Shown one piece after another: positions 16,428 to 25,324 of a DNA stretch of 64,000 nt; position 1 is the stretch's first letter, and each line of letters starts with the position of its first letter. A program made the position numbers and the translations under genes. A model generated the notes under the pieces. That model did not search any database and was not told where the DNA came from. It saw nothing but the letters and a program-made list of their open reading frames with translations. The DNA is from an uncultured Eubacteriales bacterium (GTDB lineage Bacteria > Bacillota > Clostridia > Christensenellales > Aristaeellaceae), in contig CADCHI010000011.1 in the NCBI GenBank assembly GCA_902801165.1, positions 1 to 64,000 on the forward strand, written 5' to 3'.

Positions 16428-17180
16428 ATGAGCGAAAAGAATCCTTCCGATGTGAAGCTGAACGAAAACCCCAATGGTACGGTTTCCTTTGCCACTGAAG
16501 TTGTTGCAACCATCGCCGGATTGGCGGCGACCGAAGTAGACGGCGTTGCCAGCATGATTTCGCCTTCCTCCGGATTGGCTGACATGTTCTCCCGCAAGAG
16601 CAACCGCAATCTGACCAAGGGCGTTCGCATAGATCTCGAGGACAACATGGTTACCGCGGACATCACCATCACCGTGGAGTATGGCTCTCCCGTGCCGGAT
16701 GTCGCCCGCAATATCCAGGAGAACGTGAAGAAGGCCATTGAGACCATGAGCGGCCTGGATGTGAAGGCTGTGGACGTGCATGTGACGGGCATCAGCTTTG
16801 AGCGCGAGCAGCGCGCCAATGCCGAGTTGGACGAGCAGCACCGCAAGCTGCTGGAAAAGACCGAAGAGGCCGCCGCCGAAAAGGCTGTAGAGGAAAAGCC
16901 TGAGGAAGCGCCGAAGGCTGAGGAGCCTGCGGAAGCCCCCGTCGATGATGTCGCGGAGGAAGAAGAACTCCCCGAGGAAGACGACCTGGACGACGAGGAT
17001 GAGGACTTCGACGACGAGTTCGAGGACGAGTACGACATCGAAGATGAAGAAGAGACCGAAGTCGGTGATGAAGCGGACGTGATCGAGGAGGCGGAACCCG
17101 AAGAGGAAGCCCCCGAAACCGAGGATGACGCCGAAGAGACGGAAGAAGCTGTGAAGAAAGAGGAGGCCGACGCGGAATAA
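16428..17180 (+). CDS. Asp23/Gls24-family envelope protein with long acidic tail
   Basis: 250 residues. Residues about 15-125 form the Asp23/Gls24 (DUF322) domain: VSFATEVVATIAGLAATEVDGV, DITITVEYGSPVPDVARNIQ and KKAIETMSGLDVKAVDVHVTGI. From about residue 135 to the end the protein is almost only Glu, Asp, Ala and Pro, with runs such as EEEELPEEDDLDDEDEDFDD. Asp23 proteins are abundant, cytoplasmic but membrane-associated through AmaP, and respond to envelope stress. The next gene encodes the AmaP-like anchor. AAGGAGG precedes the ATG. The tail is unusual, as typical members are 110-170 residues. Confidence 0.93.
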   Translation: MSEKNPSDVKLNENPNGTVSFATEVVATIAGLAATEVDGVASMISPSSGLADMFSRKSNRNLTKGVRIDLEDNMVTADITITVEYGSPVPDVARNIQENVKKAIETMSGLDVKAVDVHVTGISFEREQRANAELDEQHRKLLEKTEEAAAEKAVEEKPEEAPKAEEPAEAPVDDVAEEEELPEEDDLDDEDEDFDDEFEDEYDIEDEEETEVGDEADVIEEAEPEEEAPETEDDAEETEEAVKKEEADAE

Positions 17181-17250
17181 TCCGCGTTTATCGCGCGTCC
17201 GGTGCCGATGACCGGCAGCCTGTTTACACACAGCGGAAATGGGGATTGTT

Positions 17251-18270
17251 ATGAAACTGAATGTTGGCAAGAGAATACTGATGTTCTTTCACTGGCTGTT
17301 CTCGCTGTTGATCTGCGCGGCGTTTGTCGTCTATCTGATCGCACCGGAGCTGATCATGCCCTACTATGACTCGGTGAAGGGCGCGCTCGGGGATACGAAG
17401 GTCATGATCCTCGGCATCGCCATACTCGCGGTGTACGCGATCCTAGCGATTGCCCAGATCATACTGATCTTCAAGCGCAAAAAGCGCGGGGAGCGTGGAT
17501 TCATCACTGTGGATTCCAGCGATACCGGCAGGGTGCGCATCGCGATCTCCGCCATCGAGCAGATGGTCCGCCAGGCGGTCTACGATATCGACGGCCTCAA
17601 CGACATGAAGATCGCCATTGAAAATGAGGACGACGCCATCGGCATCAAGGTCAGGGCGACCATCCAGAACGGCAGCCATGTGCCCACCATCACCATGAAT
17701 ATGCAGCGGGCCATCCGTCAGTTCGTGGAGACCAATTGCGGCGTGGCGGTGCGTTCGGTGCTCATCAGCATCAACGCCGTGAGCAGCGAAGGCGAGGCCC
17801 CCAAGCGCAAGCGCAAGGACAAGATGCGCGGCAAGTCGGACAAGGCGCCCGAGAAGGCTGCCGAGCCCGTCGTGGATGAGATCTCCTACCTGGCTCCGGA
17901 GAAGCAGCCTGAGCCGGAGCCTGCCCGCCAGCCGCTGACCGCACCTTGGAGCCAGGTCGAGGAGAATAATAAACCGGAGTCGGTTTATTATGAGAGTGAC
18001 AAAGCAGAGCCTGAGCCGGAACCCGCTCCCGTGATGGAGGAACCCGTCGCTCAGAATGAGCCCGCCGAGCCGGAGATGCCCGTGTTCAGGGCTCCTGAAG
18101 CGGAGCAGCCCGCTACTGAGGCTTCTTCGGAACCGGAACCCTATGACTTCGACAAGCCCTATGTATCGGAGTTCGCAAAGGACCTGGCCGCTCTGAAGGC
18201 CAAGGAGGCCATGGAGGATTCCGAAACCCCGGCGACGATCGGGGACGAGGACGAGCTTTCGGCCGAATGA
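17251..18270 (+). CDS. amaP: AmaP-like membrane anchor with Asp23 domain
   Basis: 339 residues. Two membrane helices at the N-terminus (about 8-30 and 50-70) are followed by KRKKRGERGF and a second Asp23/DUF322 domain (GRVRIAISAIEQMVRQAVYD, VRATIQNGSHVPTITMNMQ, NCGVAVRSVLISINAV). AmaP anchors Asp23 to the membrane. From about residue 190 the C-terminus is Pro/Glu-rich and disordered, roughly 150 residues more than usual. ATG 17251 is preferred over 17239 because GGGGATT precedes it. The 70-base gap to the previous gene contains a short CCGGT...ACCGG foldback. Confidence 0.85.
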   Translation: MKLNVGKRILMFFHWLFSLLICAAFVVYLIAPELIMPYYDSVKGALGDTKVMILGIAILAVYAILAIAQIILIFKRKKRGERGFITVDSSDTGRVRIAISAIEQMVRQAVYDIDGLNDMKIAIENEDDAIGIKVRATIQNGSHVPTITMNMQRAIRQFVETNCGVAVRSVLISINAVSSEGEAPKRKRKDKMRGKSDKAPEKAAEPVVDEISYLAPEKQPEPEPARQPLTAPWSQVEENNKPESVYYESDKAEPEPEPAPVMEEPVAQNEPAEPEMPVFRAPEAEQPATEASSEPEPYDFDKPYVSEFAKDLAALKAKEAMEDSETPATIGDEDELSAE

Positions 18271-18313
18271 TCCGATCAATTTGAACACTGGCGCAGACAC
18301 GCGCCATAACGGC

Positions 18314-18349
18314 CTATTGCGGCGGCACGGCAATGTGCCACCGCAATAG
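18314..18349. terminator. hairpin after the amaP-like gene
   Basis: CTATTGCGG-C-GGCAC pairs with GTGCC-A-CCGCAATAG around GGCAAT. A strong stem with no clean T-run, 44 bases past the stop; a terminator or mRNA-end stabiliser. Confidence 0.45.
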
Positions 18350-18400
18350 TTGCGTTCGCGTCAGTGACAGATACAACTTCAAATGAAATCTAATTGAAAG

Positions 18401-18814
18401 ATGGTAGATAGTATGGACAGAAGTACGGCCCGCGCGCAAGCGATGAAGCTCATCTATGAGTGGGAAATGGGCGGCGACGGCGGGGAGGAAACCCGTCTGA
18501 ACTTGCTGGAGATCAAGCCGGACGAGCGGGAAGCCGACTTTATGAACGCCCTGGTGGATGGCGTGCGGGAGCACGCGGACGAGATCGACGCGACGCTGAC
18601 GAAGTACCTGCGGGACTGGACAGTGGAGCGCCTGACCCGCGTCGACCTGGCGATCCTGCGGCTGGCCGCCTATGAGCTTTCCTTGGGAAAGACGCCCGCC
18701 AGCGTGGTCATCAACGAGGCGGTGGAATTGGCCAACCAATTCTCCACTGACAAGGCCGGCGCCTTTGTCAACGGCGTCCTCGGCAACCTGGCCCGCGGCA
18801 CGGCGGAGGCATAA
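18401..18814 (+). CDS. nusB: transcription antitermination factor NusB
   Basis: A 137-residue all-helical protein: STARAQAMKLIYEWEM near the start, YLRDWTVERLTRVDLAILRLAAYEL, and NEAVELANQFSTDKAGAFVNGVLG near the end, the last being the NusB signature. With NusE it binds boxA in rRNA operons. ATG 18401 has only a weak AAAG upstream; ATG 18413 is possible. First gene of the nusB-xseA-xseB-ispA-dxs-tlyA string. Confidence 0.96.
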   Translation: MVDSMDRSTARAQAMKLIYEWEMGGDGGEETRLNLLEIKPDEREADFMNALVDGVREHADEIDATLTKYLRDWTVERLTRVDLAILRLAAYELSLGKTPASVVINEAVELANQFSTDKAGAFVNGVLGNLARGTAEA

Positions 18815-18817
18815 ACG

Positions 18818-20056
18818 GTGTACTACGGCAGGGAAATGGACCTCTCCAACGCGCTGACCGTGTCGGAGCTGAACGAGTATGCCCGCAAGCTGCTGGCCCA
18901 AGACCCGCTTTTGCGCGGCCTCGAGGTGACAGGGGAGATCTCCGGCTACAAGCATCACTACAGCGGCCACCGGTATTTCACGTTGAAGGATGAAAATGCC
19001 CGGGTCCAGTGTGTCATGTTCCGCCAGCAGGCCATGGGGCTGGACTTCCAGCCCGCCGACGGCATGCGGGTGACGGTTCGCGCGTCCGCGTCGATCTTTC
19101 CCCGGGACGGCAGCTTTCAGCTTTACGTCAACGCCATGCGCCAGGCGGGGCAGGGAGATCTCTATGTCCGCTTTGAGAAGCTGAAGCAGAAGCTGTTGGC
19201 GGAGGGCCTGTTCGATCCGGCGCGCAAGCGGGACATCCCGACCATGCCCCGGAGGATCGGCGTGGTGACCTCCCAGACCGGCGCAGCCATACGGGACATC
19301 ATCCACGTGGCACGCCGGCGCAACCCAAACGTCGGCATACTGGTCTCGCCCTGCGCGGTTCAGGGAGCTTCGGCAGCCGAGGATATCGTCCGCGCCATCG
19401 AGCGCATCAACCGGGACGGGACCTGCGACGTGCTGCTGGTAGGGCGCGGCGGCGGCTCGATAGAGGACCTCTGGGCCTTCAACGAGGAGATCGTGGCTCG
19501 CGCCATCGCAGCCTCCGGGATTCCCGTGATCAGCTGCGTCGGACACGAGATCGACTTCACTATCTCGGATTTTGTCGCGGACCTGCGGGCCCCGACGCCC
19601 TCGGCGGCCGCTGAATTGGCGGTTCCGGAGCTTGCGAAGCTGAAGGAAGCCCTCGACAACCGCGTCAGGCGCGTCGCCGCGGCGCTCGGCCACGGCCAGC
19701 GCATCAGGCGGCTCCAGCTGGAGCGACTTCTGAACAGCGAGGCCTTCAAGCATCCGTCGCAGACTCTGGTCGCGCCCCGGCGCGAGGCGATTGCGCGCAT
19801 CGACGAAAAGCTGAAGTCCGTCCTGCCAGAGCTGGTCGCCGCTCGACGGCACCGCTTGGAGGCCCTGGACGCCGCGCTGCGGGCCATGAATCCCGTCGCC
19901 GTGCTGGATCGGGGCTATGCCGTTGTCCGCCAAAGGGGCGGCATCGTCGGCGGCATCGCGGAAATCGATCGAAACGCCCCGGTGCGCGTCTGCTTTGCCG
20001 ACGGCGCGCTGGAAGCGGATATCAGGACCATTGAACCAAAGGATAATGCGCTATGA
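18818..20056 (+). CDS. xseA: exodeoxyribonuclease VII large subunit
   Basis: 412 residues: N-terminal OB fold (SELNEYARKLLAQDPLL, YFTLKDENARVQCVMF), then the catalytic domain with RIGVVTSQTGAAIRDIIHVARRR, VGRGGGSIEDLWAFN and SCVGHEIDFTISDFVADLRAPTPSAAAEL, a coiled-coil and a C-terminal strand (LDRGYAVVRQ). It degrades single-stranded DNA with XseB. The GTG at 18818 has GGAGG 8 bases upstream; ATG 18836 is less favoured. Overlaps xseB by 4 bases. Confidence 0.97.
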   Translation: MYYGREMDLSNALTVSELNEYARKLLAQDPLLRGLEVTGEISGYKHHYSGHRYFTLKDENARVQCVMFRQQAMGLDFQPADGMRVTVRASASIFPRDGSFQLYVNAMRQAGQGDLYVRFEKLKQKLLAEGLFDPARKRDIPTMPRRIGVVTSQTGAAIRDIIHVARRRNPNVGILVSPCAVQGASAAEDIVRAIERINRDGTCDVLLVGRGGGSIEDLWAFNEEIVARAIAASGIPVISCVGHEIDFTISDFVADLRAPTPSAAAELAVPELAKLKEALDNRVRRVAAALGHGQRIRRLQLERLLNSEAFKHPSQTLVAPRREAIARIDEKLKSVLPELVAARRHRLEALDAALRAMNPVAVLDRGYAVVRQRGGIVGGIAEIDRNAPVRVCFADGALEADIRTIEPKDNAL

Positions 20057-20274
20057 ACGAACAATTCACCTTTGAAGAGGGCATGCAGGAGCTGGAGCAG
20101 CTCGTCCAGACGCTGGAGTCCGGGCAGATGAGCCTGGAGGATTCCTTCAAGGCCTATGAGCGCGCGGCAAAGCTGCGGGACCGGCTGAACGCGATACTGG
20201 ATGAGAGCGACAAGCGGATACAGGTGCTCACCGAAGCGGGCGAACAGCCCCTGGATGCCGGGGAGGAACTATGA
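20053..20274 (+). CDS. xseB: exodeoxyribonuclease VII small subunit
   Basis: A 73-residue helical hairpin protein (FEEGMQELEQLVQTLESGQM, SLEDSFKAYERAAKL), the standard size and sequence of XseB. It begins on the xseA stop (ATGA) and ends overlapping the ispA start, so the three are translationally linked. Confidence 0.97.
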   Translation: MNEQFTFEEGMQELEQLVQTLESGQMSLEDSFKAYERAAKLRDRLNAILDESDKRIQVLTEAGEQPLDAGEEL

Positions 20275-21176
20275 AGACGTTGAAGGACTACGCTGGCATT
20301 GTCAACCGGCGGTTGGAGGAGATCCCGGCCGTCGTCGAGGAGAACCGCTGCGTGATCGGTGAAATGCCCTGGCTGCTCAGCCAGTCCATGCGCTACAGCG
20401 TCTCCGCGGGTGGAAAGCGCCTGCGCCCCAGCATGCTGCTGGCGGCGGTGGAGATGCTGGGCGGCGATGTGAACGCGGCCCTGGACTTTGCCTGCGCGGT
20501 GGAGATGATCCACACCTATTCCCTGATCCACGACGACCTGCCGGGCATGGACAACGACACGCTGCGGCGCGGGCGCCCCACGAACCACGTGGTATTCGGC
20601 GAGGGCCAGGCGATCCTCGCGGGCGACGGCCTGCTGAACTGCGCCTTTGAGACGATGCTCGCCGCGGCCTGCGCGCGCCCCGAGCGCGCCGCCGATTCCC
20701 TGCTGGCCATTCGGGAGATCGCCACGGGCGCCGGCGTCACGGGCATGATCGCAGGCCAGGTGATGGACCTGTACTGCGAGCACAACCGGGTGAGCACGCC
20801 GGAGGCGCTGGACTACATCCAGTACGGGAAGACGGCCTGCATGTTCATCTATCCCCTCAGGGCCGCCGCGCGGCTGTGCGGGGCGGACGAAGCGGATCTC
20901 GCGGCGCTGACGGAGTACGGACGCGCCTTCGGCTTGCTGTTCCAGGCGACCGACGATCTGCTGGACGTGGTGGGAACCCAGGACGACATGGGCAAGACGC
21001 TGGGCAAGGACGCCGAAAGCGGCAAGCTGACCTGCGTCTCCGCCTACGGCATCGACGGCACCCGAGCGCTGGTGGAGCGGCTCCATCGGCAGGCGCTGGA
21101 CGCCCTCGGACGCTTCCCGGGACGGGCGGGGTTCTTTGCCGACCTCGTGGATTCCATGGTGAACCGCACCAAATGA
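20271..21176 (+). CDS. ispA: polyprenyl synthetase, farnesyl diphosphate synthase type
   Basis: A 301-residue isoprenyl diphosphate synthase. The first Asp-rich motif is DDLPGMDND, the second DDLLDVVGTQDDMGK; GGKRLRP and the Lys of GKTLGKDAESGKLT are present. It condenses IPP with DMAPP and GPP in the cytoplasm. The gene overlaps xseB by 4 bases and is followed 19 bases later by dxs, which supplies the precursors, so the cluster is isoprenoid-linked. Confidence 0.94.
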   Translation: MKTLKDYAGIVNRRLEEIPAVVEENRCVIGEMPWLLSQSMRYSVSAGGKRLRPSMLLAAVEMLGGDVNAALDFACAVEMIHTYSLIHDDLPGMDNDTLRRGRPTNHVVFGEGQAILAGDGLLNCAFETMLAAACARPERAADSLLAIREIATGAGVTGMIAGQVMDLYCEHNRVSTPEALDYIQYGKTACMFIYPLRAAARLCGADEADLAALTEYGRAFGLLFQATDDLLDVVGTQDDMGKTLGKDAESGKLTCVSAYGIDGTRALVERLHRQALDALGRFPGRAGFFADLVDSMVNRTK

Positions 21177-21195
21177 CACATTGGAGAAACGATAC

Positions 21196-23076
21196 ATGCT
21201 TCTCGAACAGATACACGACCCATCTGACCTGAAAAAGCTGAATTTGAAGCAGTTGAAGCAGCTGGCGGGAGAACTGCGGCAGGAGATCATCCAGGTGGTG
21301 TCCGAAAGCGGAGGCCATTTGGCCTCCAACCTGGGCATGGTGGAGCTGACCCTCGCGCTGCATTACGTGCTGGATACCCCCGACGACAAGCTGTTCATGG
21401 ACGTGGGACATCAGTCCTACGCCCATAAGCTGCTCACGGGGCGCTATGAGCGCTTCAAGACGCTGCGCCAGCAGAACGGCCTCAGCGGCTTCCCTCAGCT
21501 CGAGGAGAGCGAATACGATTCCTTCACGGCGGGACACGCCTCCACGGCGATTTCCGCCGCGCTTGGCGTTGTGCGGACCCGCGACATCATGCATGGCGAG
21601 TACGAGGTGGTGGCCGTCGTCGGCGACGGCGCGCTCACCGGCGGCATGTGCTATGAGGCGCTGAACGACGCGGGGCAGAGCGGAACGCGCATGGTCGTCG
21701 TACTGAACGACAACGAGATGTCCATCGCCGAAAACGTCGGCGCGGTCAGCGGCTATCTGACCCGGCTGCGCCAGAGCAAGGGCTACCTGGCCGTCAAGCA
21801 GGGCGTCCGCAGGCACCTGGAAGGCAGAAACAGGTTCGCGACGGGCGTCTACCGCATGCTGGAAAAACTGCGCAACATGGTGCGCTCGCTGTTCGTCGAC
21901 GGCGAGTTCTTTGAAGCTCTGGGCTTCAAGTACATCGGACCCGTGGACGGACACGACCTGAAGCAGCTGATCCGGGTGCTCCGACGCACGCAGAACGACC
22001 ACCAGCCCCAGCTGATCCACGTGGTCACACAAAAGGGGCGCGGCTATGAGCCCGCGGAGGACCGTCCGGACGTCTACCACGGCGTCGCGCCGTTTTACAT
22101 CGATTCAGGCAAGCGCAAGGGCGAGTCGGCCACGACCTCCGGCAAGATCGTCGTCCGGCAGCTGCTGGAGCTGGCGCAGAACGACATTCGCATCTGCGCG
22201 ATCACCGCGGCGATGTCCGGGGGCACCTGCATGGACGCCTTCGAGGAGGCGTTCCCGGAGCGCTTCTTCGACGTGGGCATCGCGGAGGAGCACGCGGCGG
22301 TAATGGCCGCCGGCATGGCAAGCCAGGGCATGAAGCCCTATGTGGCGATCTATTCCACGTTCCTCCAGCGGTCCTACGACCAGATCCTGATGGAGATCTG
22401 CCGGAACGGACTGCCGGTGACCTTCCTGATCGACCGGGCCGGCCTGGTCGGCGAGGACGGCGCCACCCATCAGGGCGTGTTCGACCTGAGCTACCTGCGC
22501 ACCATGCCGGGGATGATCATCGCCGCGCCAAGGGATGTGCGGGATTTGAAGATGCTGGTCGACCTCAGCCAGGATGTCAACGCGCCTATGGCCATTCGCT
22601 ACCCCAAGAACTGCGAGGACATGGGCCCGGGCATCCAGAGTCAGCGGAGCTTCAAAATCGGCGAGTGGGAGCTGCTCAGCGCCGGCAAGGATGTCATCAT
22701 ATTCGCCGTGGGGCGCATGGTCTCTCTGGCGATGCAGGCCTGCATCGAGCTGATGGGCAAGGGCATCTCGGCGGGCGTAGTGGACGCGCGGTTCGTCGCG
22801 CCGATGGACGAGGGCATGCTGCTGGAGCAGGCAGGCAAGGTCCGCCTCGCGGTCACTGTGGAGGAGAACGTCCTTGCCGGGGGCTTCGGCGAAGGCGTGC
22901 TGGGCATTCTCGGCAGGGCCGGCATCCCGACGCCGGTGCTGACGCTGGGCGTGCCCAATCGCTTTATCAGCCATGCCACCATCGAGCAGCAGCTGGCCGA
23001 GTGCCGCCTGACGGCTGAGGACATCGCCCGCCGCATCCAAAAGCGCTATGCGCAGATCGAGGGGCGTGAACCATGA
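21196..23076 (+). CDS. dxs: 1-deoxy-D-xylulose-5-phosphate synthase
   Basis: 626 residues; first committed enzyme of the MEP pathway, making DXP from pyruvate and glyceraldehyde 3-phosphate with thiamine diphosphate. GHASTAISAALG, GDGALTGGMCYEALNDAG (TPP motif) and GPVDGHD are in the first domain, FFDVGIAEEHAAVMAAGMA in the pyrimidine-binding domain, and a transketolase C-terminal domain closes the protein. ATG 21196 has TTGGAGA 9 bases upstream; a TTG 15 bases earlier is inside that site. Overlaps tlyA by 4 bases. Confidence 0.97.
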   Translation: MLLEQIHDPSDLKKLNLKQLKQLAGELRQEIIQVVSESGGHLASNLGMVELTLALHYVLDTPDDKLFMDVGHQSYAHKLLTGRYERFKTLRQQNGLSGFPQLEESEYDSFTAGHASTAISAALGVVRTRDIMHGEYEVVAVVGDGALTGGMCYEALNDAGQSGTRMVVVLNDNEMSIAENVGAVSGYLTRLRQSKGYLAVKQGVRRHLEGRNRFATGVYRMLEKLRNMVRSLFVDGEFFEALGFKYIGPVDGHDLKQLIRVLRRTQNDHQPQLIHVVTQKGRGYEPAEDRPDVYHGVAPFYIDSGKRKGESATTSGKIVVRQLLELAQNDIRICAITAAMSGGTCMDAFEEAFPERFFDVGIAEEHAAVMAAGMASQGMKPYVAIYSTFLQRSYDQILMEICRNGLPVTFLIDRAGLVGEDGATHQGVFDLSYLRTMPGMIIAAPRDVRDLKMLVDLSQDVNAPMAIRYPKNCEDMGPGIQSQRSFKIGEWELLSAGKDVIIFAVGRMVSLAMQACIELMGKGISAGVVDARFVAPMDEGMLLEQAGKVRLAVTVEENVLAGGFGEGVLGILGRAGIPTPVLTLGVPNRFISHATIEQQLAECRLTAEDIARRIQKRYAQIEGREP

Positions 23077-23903
23077 AGAAGCGTCGCGCCGATCAGGCGC
23101 TCTATGAAGATTTGAACCTGGAGTCCATCGAGCTCGCCCGGGCGCTGATCATGGAGGGCCGGGTGATGGCCGGAGATCGAAAGATCCGGCTGGCCAGCGA
23201 GATGCTGAAGCCGGGGGACGCGCTGCGGGTGCGCGGCGCCCTGGACGCCTATGTCAGCCGCGGCGCGCACAAGCTGAAGAAGGCCCTGGAGGTCTTTGAT
23301 ATCGACCTCAACGGCTGCACCTGCGTGGATGTGGGCGCTTCCACCGGCGGCTTCACGGACGTGATGCTGAGGGCCGGCGCGAGCCGGGTGTACGCCGTGG
23401 ATGTGGGCTACAACCTGCTGGACTACCGCCTGCGCAGCGATCCCCGGGTGGTGTGCATGGAGCGCACCAACGCCCGATTTCTGAAGCAGGAGGACTTCGA
23501 TCCGAGGCCGCGCTTCGGCGCGACGGACGTCTCCTTTATCTCCCTTCGGGCGGTGCTGCCCGCGGCGCTGGGCGTGCTCCAGGGCCCCGGAGCGCGCTTC
23601 GTGGCGCTGGTCAAGCCTCAGTTTGAAGCGGAAAAGGAAGAAGTGGGAGAGAAGGGCGTGGTACGCAGCCGGGAGGTCCATGAAAAGGTGCTGCGCGGCA
23701 TCACGGAGTTCATTCCCACCCTGGGCTGGCGGGTGAACGGGCTGGATTTCTCACCGATCAGGGGCCCGGAAGGTAACATAGAGTTCTTATTGGACCTGGT
23801 TCCTTCGGACGATGTGCCTGCTTCCAATGGCGAATATGCGATAGATGTCACAATTTGCCGAGCTTATGACAAATTTTTTAAATCCTCCAAAGAGGGCTTG
23901 TAA
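23073..23903 (+). CDS. tlyA: TlyA-family rRNA 2'-O-methyltransferase
   Basis: 276 residues: an S4 RNA-binding domain (residues 1-60; RADQALYEDLNLES..., MEGRVMAGDRKI) followed by an FtsJ-like methyltransferase domain with SAM motif VDVGASTGGFTDVMLRAGA and the catalytic Lys near SRGAHKL. Homologues methylate rRNA cytidines; the older name is hemolysin A. The start overlaps the dxs stop. A 9-bp inverted repeat straddles the tlyA stop codon. Confidence 0.94.
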   Translation: MKKRRADQALYEDLNLESIELARALIMEGRVMAGDRKIRLASEMLKPGDALRVRGALDAYVSRGAHKLKKALEVFDIDLNGCTCVDVGASTGGFTDVMLRAGASRVYAVDVGYNLLDYRLRSDPRVVCMERTNARFLKQEDFDPRPRFGATDVSFISLRAVLPAALGVLQGPGARFVALVKPQFEAEKEEVGEKGVVRSREVHEKVLRGITEFIPTLGWRVNGLDFSPIRGPEGNIEFLLDLVPSDDVPASNGEYAIDVTICRAYDKFFKSSKEGL

Positions 23904-23925
23904 GACGAGTCCTCTTTGGTATATT
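23887..23925 (+). promoter_or_regulatory. hairpin and candidate promoter at the tlyA-nadK junction
   Basis: CCAAAGAGG (23887-23895) and CCTCTTTGG (23911-23919) form a 9-bp stem whose loop contains the tlyA stop. Overlapping it are TTGTAA (23898-23903) and TATATT (23920-23925), 16 bases apart, which could drive nadK with a short leader. Confidence 0.4.
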
Positions 23926-23946
23926 GTATATATATGAGGAGTGGTT

Positions 23947-24801
23947 GTGGTGTCCATTCGCTGCGTAGGAATCCACTGGAATTCTTCCAAGCCCTCGGGG
24001 CTTGAGGTCGCGTACAGGCTCATTGAAATGCTTGAGGCGCGAGGGGTAGGAATCTGCGTGGATGAATGCCTTGGCGAACAGTTGAAGCTGCCGGGGTTGC
24101 GCATGGGCGAATTCCACCGCAGCCAGCTGCTGATCGTCCTGGGGGGCGACGGAACCATCCTGTCCGGGCTCGACCAGGCGATTCCCTACGACATACCGAT
24201 CCTCGGCATCAATCTCGGCAGGCTCGGCTTCCTGACGGAGATCGAGACCGGAGAACTGAGCGATGCGATCATCGATCGGCTGCTTGCGGAGGACTATTCC
24301 ATAGACGAGCGCACCATCATGACGATCGAGGGGCTGGACCAACAGAAGTTCTTCGCCCTGAACGACATCATCATTGCGCGCGCCACGCCCTCCGTGAGAA
24401 TCCTTTCCCTTGAATACGAGGCCAACGGCAATCTTGTGGACTGCATTTCCGGCGATGGGCTCATTGTCGCGACCGCGACGGGCTCGACCGCCTATTCGTT
24501 GTCTGCCGGCGGGCCCGTGGTGCTGCCGGGGCTGGATTGCTTTGTGTTGACGCCCGTGTGTCCGCACACGCTGAACGCCAGGCCCGTGGTGGTTTCCGCG
24601 GATGAGCGAATTACCGTGCGCATGCTGGACGACCGGGGCGGCGCGCAGGCGGTGCTGGATGGCCGCCGGGTGGTCAAGCTGGCGGGGGACCGCAGGGAGA
24701 TCACCATTTGCCGAGCGCAGAGGCGCGCCCGGTTTGTGCGTTTCAGCGAGAAAAACTACATCGGGCTGCTCAGAAGCAAGCTGTCTGAGTGGACCCATTG
24801 A
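23947..24801 (+). CDS. nadK: NAD kinase
   Basis: About 284 residues. The nucleotide motif GGDGTILSGLD, the NDIIIARA segment and ATGSTAYSLSAGGPVV are diagnostic of ATP-NAD kinase, which makes NADP. Several GTG codons cluster at the start (23941, 23947, 23950); GAGGA ends at 23940, so 23947 or 23950 has the best spacing. The location between tlyA and argR is the standard clostridial order. Confidence 0.95.
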   Translation: MVSIRCVGIHWNSSKPSGLEVAYRLIEMLEARGVGICVDECLGEQLKLPGLRMGEFHRSQLLIVLGGDGTILSGLDQAIPYDIPILGINLGRLGFLTEIETGELSDAIIDRLLAEDYSIDERTIMTIEGLDQQKFFALNDIIIARATPSVRILSLEYEANGNLVDCISGDGLIVATATGSTAYSLSAGGPVVLPGLDCFVLTPVCPHTLNARPVVVSADERITVRMLDDRGGAQAVLDGRRVVKLAGDRREITICRAQRRARFVRFSEKNYIGLLRSKLSEWTH

Positions 24802-24859
24802 CCGCCGGGGCGGTGGAACCGGCACATCCCACTATCAGAGATCGGGAGGCTTCACGACA

Positions 24860-25312
24860 ATGAAGAGCGCGCGCCATAATCTTATATTGGAAATCATTGA
24901 GAGCAAGGACATAGAGACCCAGGAGGAGCTGGCCGAGGAGTTGAAGAATCGCGGCGTAAAGGTGACCCAGGCCACCGTTTCCCGCGATATCAAGGAACTG
25001 CGCCTGCTCAAGGTGCTTTCCGAGCACGGCGGCTACAAGTATGCCACCGTGGAGCGGGCCGAGAAGGGCATGAATGACCGGTTTGCGCGCATTCTTGCGG
25101 AGTCCATCGTCAACATGGAGTCCGTCAACAACCTCATTGTCGTCAATACGCTGACTGCCAGCGCGAACGCCGCGGGCGAGGCCATTGACTCCATGAAGTG
25201 GAGCGAGGTCATGGGCACCATCGCCGGCGACAACACGCTGCTGATCATTACGCGCTCCAACGAAGCGGCGGAATCGCTGATGGTGAAATTCAACAGCCTG
25301 TTGAACGGGTGA
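24860..25312 (+). CDS. argR: arginine repressor ArgR
   Basis: 150 residues: N-terminal winged helix (MKSARHNLILEIIESKDIET, then VTQATVSRDIKELRLLKV as recognition region) and a C-terminal hexamerisation and arginine-binding domain. The GTIAGDDT motif of most homologues reads GTIAGDNT here, so one of the two ligand-binding Asp positions is Asn; arginine affinity may differ. GGGAGG lies 10 bases before ATG 24860. It is 12 bases upstream of recN, a conserved pairing. Confidence 0.95.
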   Translation: MKSARHNLILEIIESKDIETQEELAEELKNRGVKVTQATVSRDIKELRLLKVLSEHGGYKYATVERAEKGMNDRFARILAESIVNMESVNNLIVVNTLTASANAAGEAIDSMKWSEVMGTIAGDNTLLIITRSNEAAESLMVKFNSLLNG

Positions 25313-25324
25313 TCGGAGCGCGCT

